From an uncultured Prevotella sp. (lineage in GTDB: Bacteria; Bacteroidota; Bacteroidia; Bacteroidales; Bacteroidaceae), in assembly GCA_900316015.1 (NCBI GenBank), contig ONBG01000002.1, positions 62,001 through 126,000 of the forward strand: DNA of 64,000 nt. Reading direction: 5' to 3'. Made by a program: the position numbers and the translations under genes. The notes beneath the pieces are model-generated. The model had not been told where the DNA came from and did no database searches. It saw nothing but the letters and a program-made list of their open reading frames with translations. The stretch's first letter is position 1, and each line of letters starts with the position of its first letter. Below are positions 28,983 through 37,435 of the stretch, piece after piece.

Positions 28983-30267
28983 AATGTGATGCGAAACGAT
29001 TAATTTTCTTCAAGTAATACTCCTTGAAGTCTTTCCAATGATAATAAGGGGCCTTGTCGGTCTTCAACGGCAAGCGCGCCTCATTCTCATTCAGCAGTAC
29101 CTTGAAGAGCACATCCTTGTCTTGGGCTGACTTATGATAGAAAATAAACTGTATGTTGCAAGCCATGGGAAAAATGCGGTAATTCTTCCAGAAATCAGCC
29201 ACCTTCTCCAAATCGGCTTCTTGCTTCCCACAGTCGTCCAATTCAAGTAAGCAGGCAAGTGGCATGACATCCACCTCGTGGGCATAACGAAGGGTTGCAC
29301 CGGGATGGGGATACTGCATGCAACTGTCCGACTCCTCGATGATCTTGCGAAGAAGATTGCTTTGGGAATACGGCGCAAGACCTCCGTTCCCTGGATAAGG
29401 ACCATACTGGATATACCAACGGGCATTATTCAGCAACCATCCATTATAAATCTCATCGTCAGTGAAGATATCATAGAGATTGATCCGATGGCGGAGCTCT
29501 GTCCCCTGAATGCTATTGGCCAGTTCAAACAAGCGATACCGCAGTTTCTCCACGCTCACCTCGTGATGGACATAAGCCGTATCATTGAACAACACGCCCA
29601 TCAGATGAGAGCAATCACGATGCTTCTTGGCGAATGCCTCGTATTTCTGATCCACTTCTTTCGGGTAAACTTTCTCCCAGAAGTTAGGGATATCAGCGTT
29701 CATATAGTACATATCATGCTGACTGGCATCCTGTTTAAGCTGTATCTGAGGATTCATACGGATCAGTTGCTGGACGGCGTTCTCCATGGAGAAGATACAG
29801 CGGATGACAACCGTACTCTTGGCATCCACTGGTGTCTTGCCTGCAAAGACCTGAGGGAAGCGCTCATACATACGCTTGGCGATGGCCTGGTGCTGCTCTC
29901 CGCCTAACTGGGTCAATTCCCCATCACGGTTATGGGCTTCTTGGCGCAGGAGGATGGCATCTCTCAACACCTCCTTGCCCTTGGGAGTTAGCTTGCCAAG
30001 ACTGTCTGCACGACCCAGTACTTGGACGGCATAGTCATAAGCCTTCGACCCAATCAGGTAACGGGATCCATGCCGTCCGTAATGGCTGATATAGAAAGGG
30101 GTATAGCCTTTCGGGGCAGGAGTAAGCTTTGCTTGCAATGGTCCCGGGTAAGCTAATAAGTTACTGCCAGACAAACACTTATTTTGTAAGATTTCCTGCC
30201 GTGCGCTTTGTGCTGAAAGGGAAAGCACACAGACGAATGCCAAAATCGAAACAATGATTCTTTTCAT
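28966..30267 (-). CDS. Histidine-type phosphatase, MINPP-like
   Basis: Exported 433 aa histidine phosphatase (signal peptide [20 protein letters not shown]). The catalytic RHGSR motif is at 65-69 ([11 protein letters not shown]). The C-terminal proton-donor region is [15 protein letters not shown], an HE form resembling the HAE motif of bacterial multiple inositol polyphosphate phosphatases rather than the HD of AppA phytases. A likely role is periplasmic removal of phosphate from inositol phosphates (phytate); the actual substrate is an inference. First gene of a two-gene unit with mutS, an odd pairing, with a 17-nt overlap. Confidence 0.82.
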   Translation of the reverse strand: MKRIIVSILAFVCVLSLSAQSARQEILQNKCLSGSNLLAYPGPLQAKLTPAPKGYTPFYISHYGRHGSRYLIGSKAYDYAVQVLGRADSLGKLTPKGKEVLRDAILLRQEAHNRDGELTQLGGEQHQAIAKRMYERFPQVFAGKTPVDAKSTVVIRCIFSMENAVQQLIRMNPQIQLKQDASQHDMYYMNADIPNFWEKVYPKEVDQKYEAFAKKHRDCSHLMGVLFNDTAYVHHEVSVEKLRYRLFELANSIQGTELRHRINLYDIFTDDEIYNGWLLNNARWYIQYGPYPGNGGLAPYSQSNLLRKIIEESDSCMQYPHPGATLRYAHEVDVMPLACLLELDDCGKQEADLEKVADFWKNYRIFPMACNIQFIFYHKSAQDKDVLFKVLLNENEARLPLKTDKAPYYHWKDFKEYYLKKINRFASHYVYVR

Positions 30268-30292
30268 ACTCTTATCTTCAAATTATTGATTG

Positions 30293-30323
30293 CAAAGTTA
30301 ACGATTCTCACCGACTTTTCAAA
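30293..30323 (-). promoter_or_regulatory. Promoter for the phosphatase-mutS unit
   Basis: Minus strand TTTG (30320-30323), 19 nt, TAACTTTG (30293-30300): exact consensus, about 25 nt before the start codon. Confidence 0.72.
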
Positions 30324-30332
30324 ATAAATACT

Positions 30333-30340
30333 TATTTTTG
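30333..30340 (+). promoter_or_regulatory. -7 element for the GIN-sigma operon
   Basis: TATTTTTG fits TAnnTTTG, about 58 nt before the GIN lipoprotein start. No -33 TTTG at the proper distance, so an ECF-type promoter elsewhere in this gap is also possible. Confidence 0.45.
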
Positions 30341-30398
30341 TGTCACAAAACGACATCCTCTGCGTACTCATTACAGAAGGATTTAAAACAGAAAGAAT

Positions 30399-31190
30399 AT
30401 GAAAAAGCAGATCACTCTTCTCACCATGTTGGCCCTATCCATCAGCCTGATGGCTTGTAGCAGCAAGAAAGAAATCGTGAAGGAGGTGCCTTCTTACATC
30501 GAGACCCTCTCCCTACGCGACTTTAACGCGATCAGTTGCAGTGGCATTGCCCATGTCCATTTCACCCAAGGCAACAAATATAGTGTCAGGAAAAGAGACG
30601 GCATCAACATCATTACAGACATCACCGTTAGGAATCGCACCTTGGTCATTGAGACACGAAACAGGGACAGGAACTATCGCGGTTCATCAAAGAGCGCGGA
30701 AATATGGGTCACCGCCCCTCATCTCAATGCCATTACGATCAGCGGAGTTTCGAAGTTCGATGCCCCGTTGCTGCAAGTTGCGGAGGAAAGCATCAAGGTT
30801 TCTGGCGTTTGCCATATAAAAATCAACCAGCTGAAATCCGATAAGGTCAACATCTTCAACTCTGGCGTAGGATCCTTTGAATGCAATATCGAGTCGAAAG
30901 AAACGACCTTCACCAATTCAGGGACTGGGAATGCCAGCTTAACCGTCCATTCCGATTGCCTGAAGATCAGCAATTCAGGTACAGGTAAGGTAAATGCCTC
31001 ATTCAAAGGAGACACGGCTGACTTCACGAACAAAGGCACGGGGTACCTGTTCGTGAAAGTGGATTGCAAGAAGTTGACGGGCACAAACAGTGGCATAGGA
31101 AAATTCAAAATATCCGGCACTGCCGACGATGCCAAGATCAATGCCTCTGGATTATCGAAAATAGACACTTCGGAATTGAATCATTTCTGA
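30399..31190 (+). CDS. Head-GIN (DUF2807) domain lipoprotein
   Basis: Predicted lipoprotein, 263 aa, with a lipobox LMAC and acylated C20 (MKKQITLLTMLALSISLMAC). The rest is a beta-solenoid-like repeat: LRDFNAISCSGIAHVHFTQG is the typical GIN-domain opening, followed by rungs such as ITISGVSKFDAP, IKVSGVCHIKI, TFTNSGTGNASLTV, LKISNSGTGKVNAS and DFTNKGTGYL. Function of this family is not known. It is placed 13 nt before an ECF sigma factor gene, so it may be part of, or controlled by, an envelope-stress circuit. Confidence 0.85.
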   Translation: MKKQITLLTMLALSISLMACSSKKEIVKEVPSYIETLSLRDFNAISCSGIAHVHFTQGNKYSVRKRDGINIITDITVRNRTLVIETRNRDRNYRGSSKSAEIWVTAPHLNAITISGVSKFDAPLLQVAEESIKVSGVCHIKINQLKSDKVNIFNSGVGSFECNIESKETTFTNSGTGNASLTVHSDCLKISNSGTGKVNASFKGDTADFTNKGTGYLFVKVDCKKLTGTNSGIGKFKISGTADDAKINASGLSKIDTSELNHF

Positions 31191-31203
31191 CCAACTCCTA
31201 TCC

Positions 31204-31686
31204 ATGACGACCGAGGAATTCCAGCAAGAAGCCACAAGTCTACGCCCTAAGATGGTCGCTATCGCCAAGCGATACCTGAACGACAGGGACGAGGCAGAGG
31301 ACACGGCGCAAGATGCCATGCTCATGCTCTGGCAAATGCGCGACCAACTCCATGCCCCCATCATCTCCTTAGCGTATGTGCTGACCCGGAACCTTACCTT
31401 GGACAAGATCAGGAAAAGAAAGCCTGTATCCACGCTCACCACAGATATCGCAGAAGAAACCTCGGACAATGCCGAACAGGAAAGCATCTGTAGGATGATG
31501 GCTCTCATCGACAAGCTCCCTGATTCGCAGCGATTGCTCATGCGACTCAGGCACATGGAAGGAATGGAATACAGCGATATGACCAAGCTAACAGGACTCT
31601 CAGAGACTGCGATCCGCAAGGCCATCAGCAGGGCGAGAATGACGATTCGGAAACAATATCTCAGCAATTGGGGAAAAGGAGAATAA
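31204..31686 (+). CDS. RNA polymerase ECF-type sigma factor
   Basis: A 160 aa sigma-70 family factor. Region 2 is RYLNDRDEAEDTAQDAMLMLWQMRDQ with the core-binding and -10 recognition helices. Region 4 is LPDSQRLLMRLRHMEGMEYSDMTKLTGLSETAIRKAISRARMTIRK, a clear helix-turn-helix. No region 3, as usual for ECF factors. It is followed after 3 nt by a one-helix membrane protein, the usual arrangement of sigma and anti-sigma. Unlike many Bacteroidetes ECF factors it has no adjacent FecR-SusC/D genes. Confidence 0.92.
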   Translation: MTTEEFQQEATSLRPKMVAIAKRYLNDRDEAEDTAQDAMLMLWQMRDQLHAPIISLAYVLTRNLTLDKIRKRKPVSTLTTDIAEETSDNAEQESICRMMALIDKLPDSQRLLMRLRHMEGMEYSDMTKLTGLSETAIRKAISRARMTIRKQYLSNWGKGE

Positions 31687-31689
31687 CAG

Positions 31690-32244
31690 ATGAAAACAGA
31701 TCATATACAACAACTCATTGATAAATTCTTCAAGGGGGAGACAACCTTAGAGGAAGAACAATGGCTTGAGACCTTCTTTGTCCAAGAGGACATTCCTGAG
31801 GCATGGAAGAAGTACCAGTCCTTGTTCGTTGACATCGGCGCGATTGGACGGCTCAGGTCGAAGGATGGAAAGGCTGTCCGCATGGAAGAGTCGATCAGAA
31901 TCCATAGGGAACGGCATCCACGATGGAAGGTCATCCACCGCAAAATGATCCTCCAGGTAGCCGCCATCTCCCTGATCCTGATCGGGGCAACATTCACATG
32001 GAACCTCCATCAGAAAGACCAACTCGCCCAGCGGTATGGAGGGAGCTATGTCATCGAGAACGGAAAGCGAAACGATAACCTGCTTCAGATCAAGTCACAA
32101 ATAGAACGTACGATAGCCGATGCTAACCAGATCGAGCAAAAGGTGGAAGGACAGGACTTCATCAACAAGACAGAAGAAGATGTCATCAACCATATTGACG
32201 ATCCCACGGAGAAGGCAAGGATCAAAGAACTTTTAAAGGAATAG
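31690..32244 (+). CDS. Putative anti-sigma factor, single-pass membrane protein
   Basis: A 184 aa protein. The N-terminal ~80 residues (IQQLIDKFFKGETTLEEEQWLETFF) resemble the cytoplasmic anti-sigma domain start seen in Bacteroidetes FecR-like and related regulators. One hydrophobic segment (MILQVAAISLILIGATFTW, about 89-108) would span the membrane, and a coiled, charged periplasmic tail follows. The position 3 nt after an ECF sigma gene is the main evidence. No FecR or zinc anti-sigma motif is evident. Confidence 0.65.
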   Translation: MKTDHIQQLIDKFFKGETTLEEEQWLETFFVQEDIPEAWKKYQSLFVDIGAIGRLRSKDGKAVRMEESIRIHRERHPRWKVIHRKMILQVAAISLILIGATFTWNLHQKDQLAQRYGGSYVIENGKRNDNLLQIKSQIERTIADANQIEQKVEGQDFINKTEEDVINHIDDPTEKARIKELLKE

Positions 32245-32248
32245 GAAC

Positions 32249-32674
32249 ATGAAAAGAATCATAGCGGTCGTTATCCTGATCATGGCACTATTGCCTCAAG
32301 GATATGCCCAAAACAAAATAGACAAGATGGTGGAGAGCTTCTCTACCGTAGGAAACTGCAAGTTCACCTCTGCCGTGGTCAGGGATCCTACCACCCGGCA
32401 AATCCAAAAGGTGGTCAAGGTGTTGGAAACATCCAGTCCCAATGCCAATAAATTCTTGGATGCCTTCAGGGACGAGGCAAAAAGAGGCAACTATCATGAG
32501 AGCAGGGACAACAATGAACTGACCATCACCCTCGACTCCGAGGGAAACTCCTCCCATCGGATCTACATGTTGAATGCCCGTACGGCAGGTAAGAACAACT
32601 ATTACCGCAACGATCGGTATGACGCTTACTGCGAATGGGCCAAGGTAACCATCATCATCAAGGTCCTGAGATGA
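32249..32674 (+). CDS. Small exported protein (DUF5024-like)
   Basis: A 141 aa protein with signal peptide MKRIIAVVILIMALLPQGYAQ. The mature part begins KIDKMVESFSTVGNCKFTSAVVRDP and has a helix-strand pattern that resembles Bacteroides proteins annotated DUF5024; this assignment is from memory and moderately certain. It lies 4 nt after the anti-sigma-like gene and is the last gene of the GIN-sigma operon. Its role may be as a target or sensor of that circuit, which is inference from position only. Confidence 0.65.
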   Translation: MKRIIAVVILIMALLPQGYAQNKIDKMVESFSTVGNCKFTSAVVRDPTTRQIQKVVKVLETSSPNANKFLDAFRDEAKRGNYHESRDNNELTITLDSEGNSSHRIYMLNARTAGKNNYYRNDRYDAYCEWAKVTIIIKVLR

Positions 32675-32730
32675 TCTCCTCTTTCCACAGAGTGAGTCCT
32701 TGCAAAATGGTCGAATCTTCGACAAAATGG

Positions 32731-32859
32731 CAAGGGTCACCTGCCGTTTTGCAAAAGATCATCTCCTGCGTGCCAAAAGGTCATCTAAGACAAGCTAAAA
32801 GGTCATCTAAGACAAGCCAAAAGGTCATCAAACGCAAGCCAAAAGATCATCTCCCACAA
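32731..32859 (+). repeat. 22-bp tandem array 1 (consensus AAAAGGTCATCT)
   Basis: Exact 22-bp periodicity: cores AAAAGATCATCT at 32753, AAAAGGTCATCT at 32775 and 32797, AAAAGGTCATCA at 32819 and AAAAGATCATCT at 32841. A degenerate in-phase copy lies at 32731. The inter-core segments are also similar (AAGACAAGCC-type). Further out-of-phase AAAATGG copies lie at 32704 and 32724. The period is not a multiple of three, so it does not encode a protein repeat. It lies between the DUF5024-like gene and a terminator. Confidence 0.9.
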
Positions 32860-32925
32860 ACGAGTTGATGATTAATAGCAAGCAGACAAGATATTCTATA
32901 AGCAATTACATTTCGTTAAACACAG

Positions 32926-32965
32926 GTCCTGTCCTCTGCTGAAGAGCACAGGACTTTTCTTTTTC
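32926..32965 (+). terminator. Rho-independent terminator downstream of the GIN-sigma operon
   Basis: GTCCTGT (32926-32932) pairs with ACAGGAC (32948-32954), with an inner CTCT/AGAG stem, followed by TTTTCTTTTT. It lies about 250 nt after the last operon gene, so the 22-bp array would be part of the 3' untranslated RNA. Confidence 0.85.
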
Positions 32966-33020
32966 CAGCGCATCTAAGCTGACCTTTCACTTGATTTCCG
33001 AAATAAAATCCCTTTTTTAT

Positions 33021-33051
33021 TTTGTTCCACGTATAATTTAGCGTATCTTTG
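33021..33051 (+). promoter_or_regulatory. Promoter for the S9 peptidase
   Basis: TTTG (33021-33024), 19 nt, TATCTTTG (33044-33051): exact consensus. Transcription would start near 33055, which makes the ATG at 33075 more likely than the one at 33057. Confidence 0.75.
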
Positions 33052-33074
33052 CGGAAATGTTAACATCAATCATT

Positions 33075-35162
33075 ATGTTCAGGAAATTCGTTTTCTTCGT
33101 TGTTTCAGTTATGTCGATGACAATAGTACACGCCCAAAAACGGGCCTTTACCATTCCCGATCTCTATCGGGTACAGGGTGTCTATGGGATCACGCTCTCC
33201 CCTGATGGCAAGCAATTAGCTTATTACAGCAGCCAGACTGACCTTCAAGCTGGCACATCATCCACGAATATCTACTTGTTGGATACAGCTACCAAGAAGA
33301 GCAAGGCACTCACCACGGATGGGAAAAGCAGTGCTCCCATATGGAGCAAAGACGGAAAGAGTATCTTCTTTACATCCACGTTGCCTGGTCAGCCACAGGT
33401 CTATCGCTATGACTTTGCCACGGGCAGTTCCGTGCAAGTTACCGACTATGCGCTTGGAGTGGGCGATGCCGTCATCTCGCCGGACAACCGTTACATTGCG
33501 TTTTCTGCCCAAGTCTATCCTGCCTTGGGAGCAGACGGGAAAGCCAATGCCGAGGCGATTCGGAAGAAAAACGAAGGAAGGGTACAAGCACATATCGCTG
33601 ATCGCCTGCTCTTCCGCCATTGGACGGAATACGAGGACGGTCGATATTCCCACATTATCATCTACGATACGAACACAAAGACTTATACCGACGTGACACC
33701 GGGGAAGTTCGTGTCCCCCATTTTCTCGCCCTCTGGCGGAGAGCCTTGCGTCTTCTCGCCCGACTCAAAGGAGATTTGCTATGTGTCCAACCATACGGAT
33801 CATCCTGAAGCCAATACCAATGCCGACCTGTGGACGGTATCTGTCCAAGGCGGAAAGGCAGAGAATCTCACGGCGGACAATCTGGCATGGGACGGCTCTC
33901 CCCAGTATTCTCCCGACGGAAAGTACATTGCCTACCGCATGCAAAAGGTACCCGGATATGAGTCTGACCGGTTCCGCTTAGCCCTCTACGACCGTACCGC
34001 ACGCACGAAGACCGTTCTCACGGAAGGCTTTGATAACTGGGTGGACGACTATCGATGGTCATCAGATGGAAAATCGATTTATTTCTTAGGAGAGGAAACT
34101 GGCTATGAGCCCTTGTTCAGAATCGACTTGAAGACCCAGACTATCAAGAAGGTCATCGCCGACCGTGCTATCTCAGGCTTTGACATCGACGCAAAAGGCA
34201 ATGCCTACTATACGTACTCGACAACAGGAAAGCCCATAGCCCTCTATGAGACCAGATTAGGGAAGAAGTCTAAGGAGCAACAGCTTACCTTCCTCAACCA
34301 AGCTTTGGAAGACGAAGTGGACATCCGACCTTCTGAAACAATGTGGGTAAAGGGTGCCGATGGTGACCAGATCGAGGTGTTTATCGTCAAGCCTCACAAC
34401 TTCGATCCGCATCGCCAATATCCTTTAATCATCAACGTGCATGGCGGACCTCAGATGCAATGGATGGATTCTTTCCGGGGAGACTGGCAGGTGTATCCTG
34501 GCGCAGGCTATGTAGTGGCCTATCCCAACCCACACGGGTCGACAGGATACGGCCAGGCATTCACAAGGGCTATCTCAGGCAATTGGGGAAGCAAGCCCTA
34601 TGAAGACGTGATGAAGGTGACCGATGCCTTAGAAAAACTCGAATACGTGGACTCCACGAGAATAGGTGCCATGGGATGGTCGTACGGAGGCTATTTCATG
34701 AACTGGCTACAAGGCCATACCAAACGCTATCGATGCTTGGCTTCCATGATGGGACTCTACGATCTGCCAGCCATGTGGGGAACAACCGAGGAGCTTTGGT
34801 TCCCGAACTTCGATTGCGAAGGACAGCCATGGAACTCCGATCTCTATCGTAAGTTCTCACCCAACCAGTATGTCAAGAACTTCGCAACCCCTACCCTGAT
34901 CATCACCGGAGAGCGAGATTACCGCGTGTCCTATAACCAAAGCTTGGAATACTTTACCACCTTGCAGACCTTAGGTATCCCCTCCCGCCTCATTGTCTTC
35001 TCCAACGATGGGCACTGGCCGAGCAATCTAAAGTCGATGCCTGTCTATTACAACGCCCACCTGGAGTGGTTCCACAAATACCTTGGCGGAGATCCTGCTC
35101 CATGGGATACGGAAAAGATGGTCAATAACCAAGAGGAGTATTTCAATCAGACAGGAAAATAA
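33075..35162 (+). CDS. S9 family serine peptidase, DPP5/prolyl-oligopeptidase-like
   Basis: Exported dipeptidyl-peptidase-type enzyme. The signal peptide is MFRKFVFFVVSVMSMTIVHAQ from the ATG at 33075 (695 aa); an ATG at 33057 would add six residues and leave no leader. An N-terminal beta-propeller has repeated SPDGK segments (LSPDGKQLAYYSS, ISPDNRYIAFSA, YSPDGKYIAYRM). The alpha/beta-hydrolase C-terminus has the nucleophile in GWSYGGY, the Asp in GERDYRVSY and the His in NDGHWPS (542, 621 and 653 counted from 33057). The form is close to periplasmic DPP5 of Porphyromonas. It probably cleaves dipeptides in amino-acid fermentation; specificity is not shown. Confidence 0.88.
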   Translation: MFRKFVFFVVSVMSMTIVHAQKRAFTIPDLYRVQGVYGITLSPDGKQLAYYSSQTDLQAGTSSTNIYLLDTATKKSKALTTDGKSSAPIWSKDGKSIFFTSTLPGQPQVYRYDFATGSSVQVTDYALGVGDAVISPDNRYIAFSAQVYPALGADGKANAEAIRKKNEGRVQAHIADRLLFRHWTEYEDGRYSHIIIYDTNTKTYTDVTPGKFVSPIFSPSGGEPCVFSPDSKEICYVSNHTDHPEANTNADLWTVSVQGGKAENLTADNLAWDGSPQYSPDGKYIAYRMQKVPGYESDRFRLALYDRTARTKTVLTEGFDNWVDDYRWSSDGKSIYFLGEETGYEPLFRIDLKTQTIKKVIADRAISGFDIDAKGNAYYTYSTTGKPIALYETRLGKKSKEQQLTFLNQALEDEVDIRPSETMWVKGADGDQIEVFIVKPHNFDPHRQYPLIINVHGGPQMQWMDSFRGDWQVYPGAGYVVAYPNPHGSTGYGQAFTRAISGNWGSKPYEDVMKVTDALEKLEYVDSTRIGAMGWSYGGYFMNWLQGHTKRYRCLASMMGLYDLPAMWGTTEELWFPNFDCEGQPWNSDLYRKFSPNQYVKNFATPTLIITGERDYRVSYNQSLEYFTTLQTLGIPSRLIVFSNDGHWPSNLKSMPVYYNAHLEWFHKYLGGDPAPWDTEKMVNNQEEYFNQTGK

Positions 35163-35229
35163 ACCAAGAATCATTTTGTATCCTGCCTAAACTACATTAT
35201 TTTTACAGCGAAAGAAAAAAGCAAGCATT

Positions 35230-35877
35230 ATGGCAAAACATCCCTTATGGTCGGACGAATATTGGCTCTTGCTGATACAAATCTATCTCAAGAAGCCTGT
35301 GGGCGTCAAGCCCCTTTATTCCAAGAGTATTGTCAACTTGAGCCTGGAACTGCATATCCCACCCCAATACCTCTATGAGCAGATGTTCAGGCTCAGGAGC
35401 CTGAAGACGCCCCGAATGGAAAAGCTGTGGGAGACCTATGGCAACAATCCCAAGAAGTTGCACCGAGCCATCAAGTTGCTTCGCCAAAAAAAGGGTTTCA
35501 ACAATGCCAACGCCTTCTATGAGGGCGTGGAAGTCAACGAGACTTTCGAGAAGGACTTCAAGCCTTTGAAGGAAGATCCAGGGCTTACCCCGATCATGCT
35601 CATCATGATCCTTGACTTGTATTTCCGCCTTACGCCCATTACCATGGTCCCAGACACTCCTGAGATCATCGAGTTGGGCAAGTTGCTGAAAATAACTCCC
35701 CGTAGGATCTGCGACGTGATGGATGTCTACCAGTTCTGCGACCCGTACCTGAACCGCGGGGACTTCATGATAGATCCTCTGTTAGTTCCTTGTCAACAGC
35801 TGTGGCAGCGATTTGGAAATGGGAATCCGGAAAAGTTATCAGCTTTCGCCGCACAATTAAAGGAATATTTCAGATAG
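35230..35877 (+). CDS. Conserved hypothetical protein upstream of rpoN
   Basis: A 215 aa soluble protein without signal peptide, predicted largely helical. Recognisable stretches are HPLWSDEYWLLLIQIYLKKPVGVKPLYSK, a central LTPIMLIMILDLYFRLTPITMVPDTPEI and ITPRRICDVMDVYQFCDPYLNRGDFMIDPL. I do not recognise a family. Position, 51 nt before rpoN in the same direction, suggests cotranscription, although rpoN has its own -7 element. It may be a Bacteroidales core gene of unknown function. Confidence 0.7.
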   Translation: MAKHPLWSDEYWLLLIQIYLKKPVGVKPLYSKSIVNLSLELHIPPQYLYEQMFRLRSLKTPRMEKLWETYGNNPKKLHRAIKLLRQKKGFNNANAFYEGVEVNETFEKDFKPLKEDPGLTPIMLIMILDLYFRLTPITMVPDTPEIIELGKLLKITPRRICDVMDVYQFCDPYLNRGDFMIDPLLVPCQQLWQRFGNGNPEKLSAFAAQLKEYFR

Positions 35878-35893
35878 TATCCCAATAATTTTG

Positions 35894-35901
35894 TATTTTT
35901 G
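35894..35901 (+). promoter_or_regulatory. -7 element for rpoN
   Basis: TATTTTTG fits TAnnTTTG and lies 28 nt before the preferred rpoN ATG. An apparent TTG start at 35899 falls inside this box, an argument against that longer reading. Confidence 0.55.
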
Positions 35902-35928
35902 CACTGTCCAACAGTAATAGAACAGATC

Positions 35929-37425
35929 ATGGCACAAAAGCTTATACAATCCGAAGTACAGAAACAGCAACAAGTCCAGAAGTTATCGCAGCAACAGATG
36001 CTGCAAATCAAGCTTTTGGAAATGCCGCTGACGGAAATTGAAGAGAATATCACGACAGAATTGGATGATAATCCTGCCTTGGAAAGCTCTTCTCCTGACG
36101 ATGCCATGAACGAGGACCATGAGGAGAGCTACGAGGAAAAAGAAGAAAGCTTTGACGAACAACAGGAAAGGGAGGAACGAAAGTCTGAACTAGACAATGC
36201 CTTGGACAACATCATGCAAGATGATGAGATGCCTGTGGCGTTTGGCGGCAAGGACAATAACCAGAACGCTGACTACGAAGAGATCGTCTATGGAGATACA
36301 GTCTCGTTCTATGACAAGCTCAAGGAACAGATGGGAGAAGTGGATCTTACCCCAAAGCAACAAGAGATCATGGAATATCTCATCGGCTCCCTCGATGATG
36401 ACGGTTTGCTAAGGAAAGACATTGACACCATCAATGATGAATTGGCGATCTACCATAACGTGGATACCTCTACCAAGGAGATAGAGGATGTGCTGAGCAT
36501 CCTGCAGACCTTTGACCCTGCAGGCATTGGTGCCCGAAACCTACAGGAATGCCTCTTGCTGCAAATCGAACGCAAGCCTGACAGCAAACAGAAGGACTTG
36601 ATGAAGAAGATCATCTCTGAATGCTTTGATGAGTTTACCAAAAAGCATTGGGACAAGATCAAGGCACAACTGTCATTGACAGATAGGCAGGTGGAATCCT
36701 TGCAGAAGGAGATCAGGAAACTGAATCCAAAGCCAGGAGCCTCCTTAGGGGAAACAGAAGGCAGGAACATCCAACAGATCACGCCCGACTTCATTGTCGA
36801 CACAGACGAAGACGGACATGTCACCTTTTCCATCAACCGTGGACATATCCCCGACCTGAAGGTATCACCATCCTTTACAGAGATGGTAGACACCTACAAG
36901 AACAACAAAAAGGGCATGAACAGGGAAACGAAGGAAGCCCTTCTTTACGCCAAGGAAAAGGTTGACCGTGCCCAAGGATACATAGATGCCATCAAGCAAC
37001 GCAGGCATACACTCTATGTCACCATGAAGGCCATCATCGACTGGCAGAAGAAATTCTTCCAGGATGGGGATGAGTCTGACCTGAAACCGATGATCCTCAA
37101 GGATATCGCCACGAAAACAGGACTGGATATATCCACGATCTCACGCGTCAGCAACATCAAATACGCACAAACAAAATGGGGAACCTTCCCCTTGAAGTTC
37201 TTCTTTAGCGATGCCTATACCACAGAAAATGGAGAGGAAATGTCTACCCGCAAGATCAAGATAGCCCTGAAAGAATTGATCGAGAAAGAAGACAAACACA
37301 AGCCGATGAGCGATGATGCCTTAAAAGTTGAGATGGACAAGAAAGGATTCCCCATCGCACGCCGTACCATCGCCAAGTATAGGGAACAGTTAGGAATCCC
37401 CGTGGCAAGGCTGCGGAAAGGTTAG
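35929..37425 (+). CDS. rpoN: RNA polymerase sigma-54 factor
   Basis: Alternative sigma factor needing AAA+ activators, 498 aa from the ATG at 35929. Region I is glutamine- and leucine-rich (KQQQVQKLSQQQMLQIKLLEMPLTEIE), region II is acidic, the core-binding domain follows, and the C-terminal RpoN box reads ARRTIAKYREQLGIP, close to the ARRTVAKYREML consensus. A helix-turn-helix segment (KTGLDISTISRVSNIKY) precedes it. An in-frame TTG at 35899 would place the start within the promoter and is rejected. It precedes a PAP2-like membrane protein by 10 nt. Confidence 0.94.
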   Translation: MAQKLIQSEVQKQQQVQKLSQQQMLQIKLLEMPLTEIEENITTELDDNPALESSSPDDAMNEDHEESYEEKEESFDEQQEREERKSELDNALDNIMQDDEMPVAFGGKDNNQNADYEEIVYGDTVSFYDKLKEQMGEVDLTPKQQEIMEYLIGSLDDDGLLRKDIDTINDELAIYHNVDTSTKEIEDVLSILQTFDPAGIGARNLQECLLLQIERKPDSKQKDLMKKIISECFDEFTKKHWDKIKAQLSLTDRQVESLQKEIRKLNPKPGASLGETEGRNIQQITPDFIVDTDEDGHVTFSINRGHIPDLKVSPSFTEMVDTYKNNKKGMNRETKEALLYAKEKVDRAQGYIDAIKQRRHTLYVTMKAIIDWQKKFFQDGDESDLKPMILKDIATKTGLDISTISRVSNIKYAQTKWGTFPLKFFFSDAYTTENGEEMSTRKIKIALKELIEKEDKHKPMSDDALKVEMDKKGFPIARRTIAKYREQLGIPVARLRKG

Positions 37426-37435
37426 CAATGGAAAT

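Noticed and set aside
29278-29907. 209-codon frame opposite the histidine phosphatase
   Set aside because: Shadow frame; the minus-strand gene carries the RHGSR motif, a signal peptide and a consensus promoter.
32731-32859. CRISPR array
   Set aside because: Units are contiguous with 22-bp period, similar over most of their length, and have no unique spacers of 30 bp or more; no cas genes.
32635-32868. Open reading frame of 77 codons running through the 22-bp array
   Set aside because: The repeat period is not a multiple of three, so the frame shifts at every unit; the frame overlaps the end of the DUF5024-like gene and has no ribosome-binding site or protein-like composition.
35899-35928. 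TTG-initiated extension of rpoN
   Set aside because: The TTG lies inside the TATTTTTG promoter element, and the extension is unlike sigma-54 N-termini.
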